Shown: positions 1 through 8,406, counted from the stretch's first letter. The stretch: DNA of 64,000 bases from Roseburia sp. 1XD42-69 (GCF_003612565.1 NZ_RAZG01000022.1:1-64000); one strand, 5' to 3'. Numbers and translations: made by a program. Notes: a model not told the origin generated them from the letters alone.

Positions 1-145
1 CAGGGAACCCCGTGCCAATTAAAAGAAAAACACAATATGTTGTAGTTGCTTGAGTTAGGTTGTTAACATTGGTATGCTTACTATACACCAATTATATTTT
101 GTTGTCAAGCGTTATGTGATTTTTAAAATTATTTCAACTTGCATA

Positions 146-174
146 TTGCAATATTGTTTTTGATATGATATACT
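146..174 (+). promoter_or_regulatory. Promoter of the Xre-integrase unit
   Basis: TTGCAA (146-151) and TATACT (169-174) are separated by 17 bp, upstream of the AAGGAGG ribosome site at 190-196. The palindrome CAATATTG at 149-156 overlaps the -35 box and could be an autoregulatory site for the Xre protein. The operator role is inference. The remaining DNA from 1 to 145 is AT-rich and shows no gene. Confidence 0.5.
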
Positions 175-205
175 CTGACCATACCGATAAAGGAGGAAAC
201 CCAAC

Positions 206-820
206 ATGAAAGACAAAGAGCTGCGCAGGATAATCGGCGGCAGGGCAAAACAGCGGAGATTGGAACTGGGCGTCAACCAGCCTTATGTTGCTGAAAAAAT
301 GGGTGTTACCGCATCCACCATTCAGAGGTACGAGGCAGGAACGATTGACAACACCAAGAAACTCGTCCTTGACGGTCTGGCAGATGCCCTCCATGTTTCC
401 GTAGAGTGGTTAAAAGGCGAAACGGAAGAATACGAATCAGACATTACGGATAAAAAGGAAATGTTAATCCGTGATGCCATGTCCTCCATTCTTTCAAAGC
501 TGCCTTATGACATGGAAACTTCCGAGTCAGACTTTTCAAAAGACCTGCTGTTGCTGATGCTGCGGGAATATGAATTGTTTGTGGACTCTTTCCGCCTTGC
601 GTGCAGGAAGTTTAAAGGAAGTAAGGAAAGCGCCAGGCTTGCAAAGACAATGGGGTTTGAATCGGGAAAGGAATATGATGAAATCATGTTCCTCCGGGAG
701 ATTACCCACACAGTAAATGCCCTTAATGATATGGGCGACATAGTGAGGCTCTATTCCAAAAATCCTGATGCCGCCGCTGCAAGGCTTTCCAGCCTTTTAT
801 CAGAGGAAGATCCCGATTAG
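206..820 (+). CDS. Xre-family regulator upstream of the integrase
   Basis: A 204-residue protein with an N-terminal helix-turn-helix of the Cro/C1 (Xre) type at about residues 8-65; the recognition region reads YVAEKMGVTASTIQRYEAG. The rest is helical and charged with no family I recognise. A strong AAGGAGG lies 9 bases before the ATG. It is followed after 124 bases by the integrase gene, so it probably controls excision or integration of the element, as small repressors next to integrases often do. DNA binding is clear from sequence; its target is inferred. Confidence 0.8.
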   Translation: MKDKELRRIIGGRAKQRRLELGVNQPYVAEKMGVTASTIQRYEAGTIDNTKKLVLDGLADALHVSVEWLKGETEEYESDITDKKEMLIRDAMSSILSKLPYDMETSESDFSKDLLLLMLREYELFVDSFRLACRKFKGSKESARLAKTMGFESGKEYDEIMFLREITHTVNALNDMGDIVRLYSKNPDAAAARLSSLLSEEDPD

Positions 821-944
821 GTATGGAAGGACAGCAGATTTTATGCTATCCTTATCAGCAGAAAGCATTCCATCAGTTCCGACTGCCATATCTGTTCAAT
901 GTATTACATACGCAGAAATGCGTTCATTGAAAGGAGAAACGATT

Positions 945-2243
945 ATGGCAAAAGGATCAGTACGGAAGAAAGGAAAAAAATGGTACTACCGCTTCTATGT
1001 GGAGGACGCAAGCGGTAATCTGGTACAGAAAGAATGTGCAGGAACAGAAAGCAAGAGTGAAACGGAAAAGCTGTTAAGGCAGGCAATGGAGGACTACGAA
1101 AGCAAGAAATTCATTGCAAAGGCGGACAATATCACGCTTGGGGAACTGCTTGACATTTGGGCGGAGGAAGAATTAAAGGTCGGCACTCTCAGCAATGGTA
1201 CGGTTGAGAATTATCTCGGCGCTATCCGTTGCATTAAGAAACATCCGATTGCTGACCGTAAACTGAAAACCGTAACAGCGGGACATTTGCAGGCGTTCCT
1301 CGATTTACTTACTTTCGGCGGCACTTATCCCGACGGAACAGTAAAGAGAGGCATGAGCAAGGATTATATCCATTCGTTTTCAGCAGTTTTACAGCAGTCA
1401 TTCCGTTTTGCGGTATTCCCAAAGCAACTAATCACGTTCAATCCAATGCAGTACATCAAACTGAAACGCAAAGCTGAAGAAGTGGACTTATTTTCAGAGG
1501 AAGATATGGGGCATACAGGAACACAGCCTATTTCCCATGAAGAATACGAAAAGCTGATTGCGTATTTGGAAAAGAAAAATCCCCCTGCGGTTCTGCCGAT
1601 ACAGATAGCCTATTATGCCGGTCTTAGGATTGGCGAAGTATGCGGGCTGACTTGGCAGGACATCAATCTTGAGGAACAGTATCTTACGGTAAAGCGCAGT
1701 GTCCGCTATGACGGTGCAAAGCACAAAACGATTATCGGACCGACAAAACGCAAAAAAGTACGGACTGTTGATTTTGGGGATACCCTTACCGCCATTCTGA
1801 AAAAGGCAAGGAAAGAACAGCTTACAAACCAGATGCAGTACGGAGAACTGTACCACCACAATTACTACAAAGAAGTACATGAAAAAAACAGGGTTTACTA
1901 TGAGTATTACAGCTTGGAAAATACGCAGGAAGTTCCGGCAGGTTACAACGTAATATCCTTTGTCTGCATAAGACCAGACGGATGCCTTGAAACGCCAAGC
2001 ACACTTAGTATCGTATGCAGGACGCTTGCAAAGAAGTTAGACGGATTTGAGGGATTCCATTTCCACCAGTTACGCCACACTTACACAAGCAATCTTCTGT
2101 CAAACGGTGCAGCCCCAAAAGACGTGCAGGAACTCTTAGGACACTCTGACGTGAGTACCACAATGAATGTATATGCCCATGCCACAAGGGAAGCAAAACG
2201 GACTTCCGCTAGGCTCTTGGATAAAGTGGCAGGCAACGATTAA
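945..2243 (+). CDS. int: Tyrosine site-specific integrase (Tn916 Int type)
   Basis: A 432-residue tyrosine recombinase that would insert and excise the element. Order of parts: an AP2-like arm-binding domain (residues 1-60, starting MAKGSVRKKGKKWYYRF), a SAM-like core-binding domain (about 62-170) and the catalytic domain (about 195-425). All catalytic residues are visible: R228 in AGLRIGE, a lysine near 268-270, H374-x-x-R377 in HQLRH, H400 in LLGHSD and nucleophile Y410. The frame is open upstream, but ATG 945 has AAGGAG at 931-936 and starts exactly at the family N-terminus. No excisionase gene is visible next to it. It looks intact and active. Confidence 0.92.
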   Translation: MAKGSVRKKGKKWYYRFYVEDASGNLVQKECAGTESKSETEKLLRQAMEDYESKKFIAKADNITLGELLDIWAEEELKVGTLSNGTVENYLGAIRCIKKHPIADRKLKTVTAGHLQAFLDLLTFGGTYPDGTVKRGMSKDYIHSFSAVLQQSFRFAVFPKQLITFNPMQYIKLKRKAEEVDLFSEEDMGHTGTQPISHEEYEKLIAYLEKKNPPAVLPIQIAYYAGLRIGEVCGLTWQDINLEEQYLTVKRSVRYDGAKHKTIIGPTKRKKVRTVDFGDTLTAILKKARKEQLTNQMQYGELYHHNYYKEVHEKNRVYYEYYSLENTQEVPAGYNVISFVCIRPDGCLETPSTLSIVCRTLAKKLDGFEGFHFHQLRHTYTSNLLSNGAAPKDVQELLGHSDVSTTMNVYAHATREAKRTSARLLDKVAGND

Positions 2244-2260
2244 GTACATTTCACAAAAAC

Positions 2261-2301
2261 TTTCCCTTGTAAAATACCCATAAGGGCAAAAACAAGGGAA
2301 A
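2261..2301 (+). terminator. Inverted repeat after int (terminator or attachment site)
   Basis: TTTCCCTTGT (2261-2270) and ACAAGGGAAA (2292-2301) form a perfect 10-bp inverted repeat with a 21-base spacer, starting 18 bases after the integrase stop. There is no clear T-run after it. Its position beside int makes it either the int terminator or part of the element end (arm or att site). The two cannot be told apart here. Confidence 0.45.
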
Positions 2302-2410
2302 ATACATATCATTTCACTATATGAGGCTCTAAAAGCCTTGAAAAATAAGGAAAGTTCAAGAAAATCATCTGCTAATTCCGATTTATCGAACAGACAAGGA
2401 GGGCGAGAAA

Positions 2411-3211
2411 ATGTCTTTATCCATTCAAGAACGCTTGAAAGACCTGCGTGTGCAGCGTGGCTTGACGCTGGAACAGCTTGCAGAGCAGACGAACCTCTCC
2501 AAGTCTGCGTTGGGCAGTTATGAAGCGGACGATTTTAAGGACATCAGCCACTATGCTCTTATCAAGCTGGCGAAGTTTTACGGCGTGACCACCGACTATC
2601 TGCTGGGGCTGTCTGAAATGAAGCGTCACCCAAACGCTGATCTTGCAGACCTGCGTTTGAGTGACGGAATGATTGACCTGCTGAAAAGCGGGCAGGTGGA
2701 CAATGCTCTGCTGTGCGAATTGGCGGCGCACCCGGATTTTATCAAGCTGATGGCCGACCTTGAAATCTATGTGAACGGAACGGCGGTGAAGCAGGTACAG
2801 AGCGCAAACGCCATTGTGGACGCTATGAGCGCAATGATTATGAAACAGCACAATCCCGGCTTGACCGACCCGCAGTTAAGACAGCTTATCGCTGCCCATA
2901 TTGATGATGACAGCTTTTGCCGTTACATAATCCAGCAGGACATAGACGAGATAGCCGCCGGCCTGCGGGAAGCCCACAGGGAGGATTTTTTCAGCGTCCC
3001 GGAGGATAACCCGCTGAAAGGATTATTGGAAGCCGCTACCGAAATTACCAACCCAGACAGTGACCCGGAGCAAGCGTCTTTGGCGTTTATCTGCAAACGG
3101 CTGCGGCTGAACTTTAAGAAGCTGTCCGGGGAAGAAAAGAAGTGGCTGAAAAAGATTGCACAGAAGTCGGACTTGCTGAAAAAACCAACCCCACAGCGGG
3201 GACGGAAGTAA
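2411..3211 (+). CDS. Xre-family regulator with long C-terminal region
   Basis: A 266-residue protein. Residues 5-65 form an Xre helix-turn-helix (LTLEQLAEQTNLSKSALGSYEA) followed by YALIKLAKFYGVTTDYLLGLSE, the usual end of this domain. The C-terminal 200 residues are helical, with no enzyme motif that I recognise. An AAGGAGGG ribosome site precedes the ATG. Proteins of this shape are common in clostridial integrative elements. The downstream SUKH protein begins 35 bases later and may be cotranscribed. Target and signal are unknown. Confidence 0.78.
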   Translation: MSLSIQERLKDLRVQRGLTLEQLAEQTNLSKSALGSYEADDFKDISHYALIKLAKFYGVTTDYLLGLSEMKRHPNADLADLRLSDGMIDLLKSGQVDNALLCELAAHPDFIKLMADLEIYVNGTAVKQVQSANAIVDAMSAMIMKQHNPGLTDPQLRQLIAAHIDDDSFCRYIIQQDIDEIAAGLREAHREDFFSVPEDNPLKGLLEAATEITNPDSDPEQASLAFICKRLRLNFKKLSGEEKKWLKKIAQKSDLLKKPTPQRGRK

Positions 3212-3246
3212 GAAAATAAAAAATCGCATTTTGTAGGAGGTATATT

Positions 3247-3795
3247 ATGTCATTGGAAAAAGTTTATGATTATTTCCATAATTATGATAAGCAGACTTAT
3301 CAGGTTGTAGCTTGTATGGGAAATGAGCCATCGGAGCAGGATATAAAGGATTTTGAAAATCAGTATGGGATAAATCTTCCTGCTGATTTTAGAGAGTTCA
3401 CTATGTCCCCATTAGGTGGGCTTTATATGGAGGTTCGAGAAGAAATATGGCCACAAGCGAAACAATATGACATAGGCCCATTTTGGTCGTTCTGTCGAGG
3501 AATTATAGTCTATGGAATTGCCAATGGAATACCCGATTCTTTGGATATTCGTGAAAAAACGAAAGAACTACACGATGAAGGTTTTACTGATTTTATCCCA
3601 TTCTTGTCCATTATAGGGAATGGTGATGAAATATTTTGTTTTGACAAGAATAATAACATAGTCCTTCTTGACTACTACACAACAGGAGAAGCTACACCGA
3701 TTGAGGGGACTTTTTCAGATTGCTTGATGAACCAAATTGCGGAGTTAGAAGAACGGAAAAACAAGAAAATCCGGGGAGAGGATAAAATCAACTAA
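3247..3795 (+). CDS. SMI1/KNR4 (SUKH) family protein, probable immunity protein
   Basis: A 182-residue protein resembling the SUKH superfamily. The N-terminal part (EQDIKDFENQYGINLPADFREF) matches its usual start, followed by the hydrophobic core that ends in a glycine/aspartate segment (IGNGDEIFCFD). In bacteria such proteins commonly neutralise toxins of polymorphic or contact-dependent systems. No toxin gene is adjacent, so this would be an orphan immunity gene carried by the element. TAGGAGG lies ahead of the start. The family call rests on recalled pattern; the immunity role is inference from the family. Confidence 0.7.
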   Translation: MSLEKVYDYFHNYDKQTYQVVACMGNEPSEQDIKDFENQYGINLPADFREFTMSPLGGLYMEVREEIWPQAKQYDIGPFWSFCRGIIVYGIANGIPDSLDIREKTKELHDEGFTDFIPFLSIIGNGDEIFCFDKNNNIVLLDYYTTGEATPIEGTFSDCLMNQIAELEERKNKKIRGEDKIN

Positions 3796-3822
3796 TTCTG
3801 ATTTGCGAGGAGAATTGTGACT

Positions 3823-4266
3823 ATGATAGAGTTGAATACATTCAAAAAAATATTGGAAGAAAATGAAGAACGCTTGCCATTACTAACGCTTGATGAATTT
3901 TTCGATGGAAACACAGAGGAGGATTCCATTGCTCCGAACCAATGGGAATTTGGCCGTCCAACGCTTTCTGAAATACGAAATATGCTACAAAAGATTGAGT
4001 TAATGCCTGACATAGTATGGGTGCGTGTTGCTCTCCACGATGATACAGAAATCGTAGAAAACAATGGGAAAGAAGAATTAGTTCTTGCAGGAGATACAAT
4101 CGTGATTTGCACAACCATTTTGCCTGCGGAATTAGAAAAATTAGTAAATTGCGAATGGCTATGCTCTGATGGAGTAATTACAATAGAGGCATTTGAATTA
4201 AATACTTATTCGTGCGTACCACCAATTCCAGATAACTTCGATTGTTTGGAAATCGTGTGGGACTAA
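3823..4266 (+). CDS. Unknown acidic protein next to the SUKH gene
   Basis: A 147-residue acidic protein, rich in Glu, Asp and Ile, with no signal peptide or membrane segment and no family I recognise. A GTG at 3817 is in frame, but ATG 3823 is better spaced (10 bases) from GAGGAG at 3807-3812. It starts 28 bases after the SUKH gene and shares its AT-rich composition, so the two probably form one operon. Its size, acidity and neighbour would fit another immunity protein, but nothing in the sequence proves that. Confidence 0.6.
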   Translation: MIELNTFKKILEENEERLPLLTLDEFFDGNTEEDSIAPNQWEFGRPTLSEIRNMLQKIELMPDIVWVRVALHDDTEIVENNGKEELVLAGDTIVICTTILPAELEKLVNCEWLCSDGVITIEAFELNTYSCVPPIPDNFDCLEIVWD

Positions 4267-4314
4267 TCTAAAACTTTCAGTTTATCGGGGGAGATAGCAA
4301 AGGCAGCCGAGCCA

Positions 4315-4358
4315 GTCAACGGTCAAGATGAACGGCGCACAAATGCGCCGCCGTTGAC
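4315..4358. repeat. Nested hairpin in intergenic DNA
   Basis: GTCAACGG (4315-4322) pairs with CCGTTGAC (4351-4358), and GGCGC (4334-4338) pairs with GCGCC (4345-4349) inside it. No T-run follows. It is the first of four strong hairpins in the gene-free stretch 4267-4803. Confidence 0.6.
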
Positions 4359-4390
4359 AGCCCCGCCTGCTTTTGCTGATGGGCAATCAA

Positions 4391-4420
4391 GGCGGGAAAG
4401 CCCTAAAATGGCTTCCCGCC
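4391..4420. repeat. GC-rich hairpin in intergenic DNA
   Basis: GGCGGGAAAGCC (4391-4402) pairs with GGCTTCCCGCC (4410-4420) with a single bulged base and a 7-base loop. It could end transcription of the unknown gene at 3823, though only a short T-rich tract follows. Confidence 0.55.
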
Positions 4421-4688
4421 CATTTCAATTTTGAGAAAAGAACGACCACTAAAATAAATGAGTGTGGCCACACATATAGTCACGGTGTCTAAAGGTTTGG
4501 GACATTTTGTCCCATAGGCTGAGGACGGTGGACGAGGGCTTTCATATACGCCCTGTCTGCTGCTGAAACCAGCCCTTTGTTTCTGGCTTCCCAGCCCCAA
4601 ACAAAGCCCTGTTTTCCTGCCGCTTCAAATGCCCTTGCCCTCCCCGGCGGCAACGGCATTTTTACGGCAACGCCGACAGAGCGTATAA

Positions 4689-4719
4689 CACACTACACTT
4701 TGCTTCGCAAAGTCGTGTG
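4689..4719. other. Hairpin resembling a mobilisation origin (possible oriT)
   Basis: ACTTTGC (4697-4703), loop TTC and GCAAAGT (4707-4713) form a tight hairpin, extended by CACAC (4689-4693) against GTGTG (4715-4719). It is followed by GGGGC-GTT-GCCCC (4726-4738). A small hairpin next to a GTGxGCC-like sequence is how MobA/MobL-type oriT sites often look. No relaxase gene is present in this window, so the call is tentative. Confidence 0.3.
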
Positions 4720-4752
4720 CCAAATGGGGCGTTGCCCCCTTTGGATACCCCC

Positions 4753-4804
4753 ACAACAAACAGGCGCTATGCCCCTTGCCGGGAGCATAGCGCCTGTTTG
4801 TTGT
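4753..4804. terminator. Perfect 20-bp inverted repeat, probable terminator
   Basis: The 20-base arms 4753-4772 and 4785-4804 are exactly complementary around a 12-base spacer, and CCC/GGG inside extends the stem. The right arm overlaps the last codon of the minus-strand Xre gene. It is the strongest hairpin in the window and may stop transcription from both sides, or it may mark an old recombination junction. Confidence 0.6.
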
Positions 4805-5034
4805 CAGCAGCCCGTTTCACGGTCTGCGTGTAGTTCCTTGTAAAATGACCTAACAAGCTGAATAAACAGCCGAAAGCTCGGATACTGCCCCTCTTTCTCC
4901 ACGGATTGCAAATGCCTTGCCGAAATACCAAGCTCCTCGGCTAATTCCTCTCTTGTAATCCGCTGTTTCTCACGGGCATCTTGGATTGCCTGTCCTAATT
5001 CCATAAAGTCAAAATTTTCTATAATTTCGCTCAT
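4804..5034 (-). CDS. Short Xre-family regulator, C-terminally truncated
   Basis: A 76-residue protein with an Xre helix-turn-helix (ITREELAEELGISARHLQSVEKEGQYPSF, cited in part). Related element-borne regulators I recall run to about 110-120 residues, with a further C-terminal helical part. Here the frame ends just after HADRETGC, exactly where the 20-bp inverted repeat begins, which suggests the 3' end was lost in a rearrangement. The start is preceded on the minus strand by a GGTG-containing ribosome site. It may still bind DNA. It is divergent from the TetR gene. Confidence 0.6.
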   Translation of the reverse strand: MSEIIENFDFMELGQAIQDAREKQRITREELAEELGISARHLQSVEKEGQYPSFRLFIQLVRSFYKELHADRETGC

Positions 5035-5195
5035 TTTTTCACCACCTGTTCATGTTGATTTTGTTCTTTTATATTTTACAGAAGTGAAAGTTCTGCTTAA
5101 ACGATGTATGATTTCCACATATAGGAGATTTAATTTCTCGTTTGCAGAGATATAAATGCAGAAAACAATTTTTTGTTAATTATCTATTTGTCTAC

Positions 5196-5224
5196 TTGCA
5201 ATATATGCGAAGTTTATGTATAAT
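5196..5224 (+). promoter_or_regulatory. Promoter of the TetR-ilvBN cargo
   Basis: TTGCAA (5196-5201), a 17-bp spacer and TATAAT (5219-5224). The -10 box covers an upstream in-frame ATG at 5216, so that ATG cannot be the translation start. This supports the TTG at 5255. Confidence 0.65.
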
Positions 5225-5254
5225 GAGAGTATTCACTTGCATGGAGGTGATAAC

Positions 5255-5830
5255 TTGGATGAAACAAGTCAAAGAATCATTGATGCAACAATGATGTTAG
5301 TGCGAGATAAAGGGTACGTTGCTACTACTACAAAAGCGATTGCAAAAGCTGCAGGTGTGAATGAATGTACCCTGTTTCGGAAATTTAAAAATAAAAAAGA
5401 TATTGTGTTGCAAGGTGTAAACCAAGCTGAGTGGAGGGCAAATGTCACGCCAGAGATTTTTGAAAATGTACAATGGGATTTGCAGGCAGACATAGAGATG
5501 TTTATGAGGGCATATATGGATAGGATGACGCCAGATTTTGTAAATTTGTCTATCGGTTTGAGAGCACCGCAGTTATATGAAGAAACATCTTCCCTTATTA
5601 TGAAAGTTCCACAGGCTTTTTTAGCGTCATTTACGGAGTATCTTAATAAGATGTTTGAAATGGGGAAAATACCAAAAGCAGATTTTGATGCTTTGGCTCT
5701 AACAGTTTTTTCATCAACATTTGGATATACATTTTTAAAGGCATCCTTTGGTAATGAATTATCTAAAGTAGAAAAAGATGAATATATAAAAAGCAGTGTA
5801 CAAATGTTTATAAAAGGATTAGAACAGTAA
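5255..5830 (+). CDS. TetR/AcrR-family regulator of the ilvBN cargo
   Basis: A 191-residue TetR-type repressor. The N-terminal helix-turn-helix (QRIIDATMMLVRDKGYVATT, then KAIAKAAGVNECTLFRKFKNKKDIV) is complete; the C-terminal ligand domain is divergent. I take the TTG start at 5255 because GGAGGTGA sits at 5243-5250 and the promoter -10 box overlaps the upstream ATG. The gene lies 83 bases ahead of ilvB on the same strand and is AT-rich like it, so it probably controls ilvBN and itself. The inducer is unknown. Confidence 0.8.
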   Translation: MDETSQRIIDATMMLVRDKGYVATTTKAIAKAAGVNECTLFRKFKNKKDIVLQGVNQAEWRANVTPEIFENVQWDLQADIEMFMRAYMDRMTPDFVNLSIGLRAPQLYEETSSLIMKVPQAFLASFTEYLNKMFEMGKIPKADFDALALTVFSSTFGYTFLKASFGNELSKVEKDEYIKSSVQMFIKGLEQ

Positions 5831-5834
5831 AAAT

Positions 5835-5858
5835 CGGTACTGCCTTATGGTAGTACCG
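5835..5858. promoter_or_regulatory. Inverted repeat between tetR and ilvB
   Basis: CGGTACTGCC (5835-5844), loop TTAT and GGTAGTACCG (5849-5858) pair with one G-T wobble. On the plus strand it is followed by A's and not T's, so it is not a normal terminator for tetR. It is a candidate TetR operator or an mRNA stem before ilvB. Confidence 0.45.
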
Positions 5859-5913
5859 AAAAAAATAAGCAGTATGCAAGCAAGCACACGCATACAAGAG
5901 GAGGAATGATATT

Positions 5914-7650
5914 ATGGATATAACGGGTGCTGAATTATTTGTAAAAGCATTAAAGGAAGAATCTGTTACAACTTTATTTGCTTATCCTGGAGGGCAGGCA
6001 ATAGACCTGTTTAATGCATTATATGGAGAAAAGGATATAGATGTTATTTTGCCACGTCATGAGCAAGGATTAGTCCATGCAGCGGACGGATACGCCCGCT
6101 CCACAGGAAAGGTGGGTGTCTGCCTTGTAACAAGCGGACCGGGAGCTACCAATCTTGTTACGGGTATTGCCACTGCAAATTATGACAGTGTTCCACTGGT
6201 ATGCTTTACAGGACAAGTGCCAACAAACCTTATTGGAAATGATGCTTTTCAGGAAGTGGATATAGTTGGCATCACAAGAAGCATCAGCAAATATGCGGTA
6301 ACTGTGCGAAAAAGAGAGGATTTGGCAGAAACAATCAGAAAGGCTTTTTATATTGCAAGAACAGGAAAGCCAGGAGTTGTTGTTGTCGATTTGCCAAAAG
6401 ATGTTCAGAGAGCTTACGGAAGTGATGTTTACCCAAAAGAAATAACGGTTAGAGGTTACAAGCCCAATACTTCCGTTCATGCGGGACAATTAAATAAGGC
6501 ATTGGATATTTTGAACCATGCAAAAAAGCCTGCTTTTCTGATAGGTGGAGGAGTTAATATTGCCCATGCAAATAAGGAAATGACACAGCTTGCAGAGATG
6601 ACAGGAGTTCCCGTTATTACGACTATTATGGGCAAAGGGGCAATTCCCACAACAAATAATTTGTATGTTGGAAATATAGGCATTCATGGAAGTTATGCAG
6701 CCAATTCTGCTATCAGTAATTGCGATGTTCTTTTCTCAATAGGAACAAGGTTCAATGACCGTATTACTGGAAAAATCGAAGAATTTGCAGCAAACGCTAA
6801 GATTGTCCACATCGACATTGATGCTGCATCCATTTCACGCAATATTGTTGTTGATGTTCCTATTGTAGCTGATGCGAAAAAAGCGATATGTGCTTTGCTT
6901 GAAAAGGCAAAACCACTTCATATTTCAGAGTGGACAGATGAAATAAACCGTTGGAAAATGGAATACCCCATTGACATGGGAAAAGTCGGTTTGACACCAC
7001 AGATGATTATTCAATCTATCAATGATGTTTTTGAAGATGCTGTTATTACCACGGATGTAGGTCAAAATCAGTTATGGACAACGCAATTCCTTGATATTGA
7101 CGAGAATAAGCAAATGCTGACTTCTGGCGGCTTGGGAACGATGGGGTATGGTTTCCCTGCGGCAATCGGTGCAAAACTTGGCAATCCCGATAAAGATGTT
7201 ATTGTTATCTCTGGTGATGGCGGTATGCAGATGAACATTCAAGAAATGGCAACTGCTATTGTATATGAATTGCCTGTTATTATCTGTATATTGAATAATG
7301 GATATTTAGGAAATGTACGGCAATGGCAGGAGATGTTTTATGATAGGCGTTATTCAAGTACCTGTATGCGTTACCGAAGAAGTTGTGAAACAGGCTGTAA
7401 TACCCCTAATCATTGTTGCCCAGAATATACGCCCAATTTTATTGCACTGGCAGAAAGCTATGGGGCGAAAGGCATCCGTGTTACAAAAGCAGAGGATATA
7501 AAAGCAGCTTTGATAAGTGCGAAGCAGAACACGAAAACGCCTACGGTTATTGAATTTATCATAGATAGAGAAATCAATGTTATGCCAATTGTTCCGCCAG
7601 GAAACTCACTTAATGACATGATTTTGGAAAGCGAGGAAAGCACAAAATGA
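5914..7650 (+). CDS. ilvB: Acetolactate synthase large (catalytic) subunit
   Basis: A 578-residue thiamine-diphosphate enzyme that joins two pyruvates to acetolactate (or pyruvate and 2-oxobutyrate), the first shared step of valine, leucine and isoleucine synthesis and the source of acetoin. The N-terminal Pyr domain has the catalytic glutamate in RHEQGLVHAADGYAR; the middle domain binds FAD in the family; the C-terminal PP domain has GDGGMQMN to NNGYLGNVRQW, the ThDP/Mg motif. About residues 484-504 carry a five-cysteine insertion (C, C, C, CC) after FYDRRYSS. GAGGAGG precedes the ATG. It overlaps ilvN by four bases. Located in a transposon cargo position, so it may be a second, mobile copy. 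Confidence 0.93.
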   Translation: MDITGAELFVKALKEESVTTLFAYPGGQAIDLFNALYGEKDIDVILPRHEQGLVHAADGYARSTGKVGVCLVTSGPGATNLVTGIATANYDSVPLVCFTGQVPTNLIGNDAFQEVDIVGITRSISKYAVTVRKREDLAETIRKAFYIARTGKPGVVVVDLPKDVQRAYGSDVYPKEITVRGYKPNTSVHAGQLNKALDILNHAKKPAFLIGGGVNIAHANKEMTQLAEMTGVPVITTIMGKGAIPTTNNLYVGNIGIHGSYAANSAISNCDVLFSIGTRFNDRITGKIEEFAANAKIVHIDIDAASISRNIVVDVPIVADAKKAICALLEKAKPLHISEWTDEINRWKMEYPIDMGKVGLTPQMIIQSINDVFEDAVITTDVGQNQLWTTQFLDIDENKQMLTSGGLGTMGYGFPAAIGAKLGNPDKDVIVISGDGGMQMNIQEMATAIVYELPVIICILNNGYLGNVRQWQEMFYDRRYSSTCMRYRRSCETGCNTPNHCCPEYTPNFIALAESYGAKGIRVTKAEDIKAALISAKQNTKTPTVIEFIIDREINVMPIVPPGNSLNDMILESEESTK

Positions 7651-8147
7651 AAAAGAGATGGATTTGTTTATTTGTAGAAAATGAAATAGGTGTTCTTGCC
7701 CGTATCTCTGGCTTGTTTTCTGCTAAATCATATAATTTAGACAGCTTAACAGTCGGAATTACTGAGGACAGTACCATATCACGGATGACAATCAGCTTAA
7801 CAAGTGATGATAAGACTTTTGAACAGATAAAGAAGCAGTTAAGCAGAAGCGTGGAGGTTATTAAATTAATTGACTATACCGATACGCCTATCCACATGAA
7901 AGAAATTTTGTTTGTCAAGGTTAATGACTGTTCTGATGAAGATATAACAGAGCTGTTTCGGATTTCAAATGTGTTTGGGGTTACAATCATTGACTATGAT
8001 GGTACTACTGTTCTTTTGCAATGTACCCAGACAGAAAACAGAAATGATGATTTGATTGCTTTGTTGAAAAGAAAATTTGTGAATAGGATTGAGATTGTAA
8101 GGGGCGGAAGTGTTGCGATTGAATCTGTTGGGATTTCTGAGAGATAA
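7647..8147 (+). CDS. ilvN: Acetolactate synthase small (regulatory) subunit
   Basis: A 166-residue regulatory partner of IlvB. Residues 3-80 form an ACT domain (WICLFVENEIGVLARISGLFSAKSYNLDSL, cited in part) that in this family binds valine for feedback inhibition. The C-terminal half matches the ALS small-subunit domain. Start ATG overlaps the ilvB stop (ATGA), so translation is coupled. Length is normal for the family. With both subunits present, the cargo should encode a complete, regulated enzyme. Confidence 0.92.
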   Translation: MKKRWICLFVENEIGVLARISGLFSAKSYNLDSLTVGITEDSTISRMTISLTSDDKTFEQIKKQLSRSVEVIKLIDYTDTPIHMKEILFVKVNDCSDEDITELFRISNVFGVTIIDYDGTTVLLQCTQTENRNDDLIALLKRKFVNRIEIVRGGSVAIESVGISER

Positions 8148-8216
8148 AAACAATATTTTAATCTATTTGAATTTATCAAGATAGAACTTTTAGATGGTAT
8201 TATCAGTGAGGTTTTT

Positions 8217-8399
8217 ATGAATATAAACAGTAGGATTGAATGGGTACGCTGCCCAGTTTGTGGCAGCAAAACACGCAATAGGATTAGAGGGGATACTGTT
8301 CTAATAAATTATCCACTCTATTGCCCCAAATGCAAGCAGGAAACATTGATTGAAGCGAAGAATTTAAAAATAACAGTCATCACAGAGCCAGACGCATAA
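8217..8399 (+). CDS. Cysteine-rich KTR-domain protein
   Basis: A 60-residue protein with two CxxC pairs (CPVC and CPKC) and the KTR motif in GSKTRNRIRGDT, a small zinc-ribbon-like fold. This family is best known as the gene directly downstream of tet(M) in Tn916-type elements. Its role is unknown. Here it follows ilvN by 69 bases and is closed by a clear terminator, so it keeps its usual position relative to a cargo gene that has changed. A TGAGG ribosome site precedes it. Confidence 0.85.
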   Translation: MNINSRIEWVRCPVCGSKTRNRIRGDTVLINYPLYCPKCKQETLIEAKNLKITVITEPDA

Positions 8400-8406
8400 G
8401 ACGCAG

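Noticed and set aside
5216-5254. Upstream ATG as start of the TetR gene
   Set aside because: It overlaps the -10 box of a good promoter and lacks a ribosome site; TTG 5255 has GGAGGTGA in the correct place.
5835-5858. Terminator of the TetR gene
   Set aside because: The hairpin is followed by A's on the coding strand, so it would not end transcription there.
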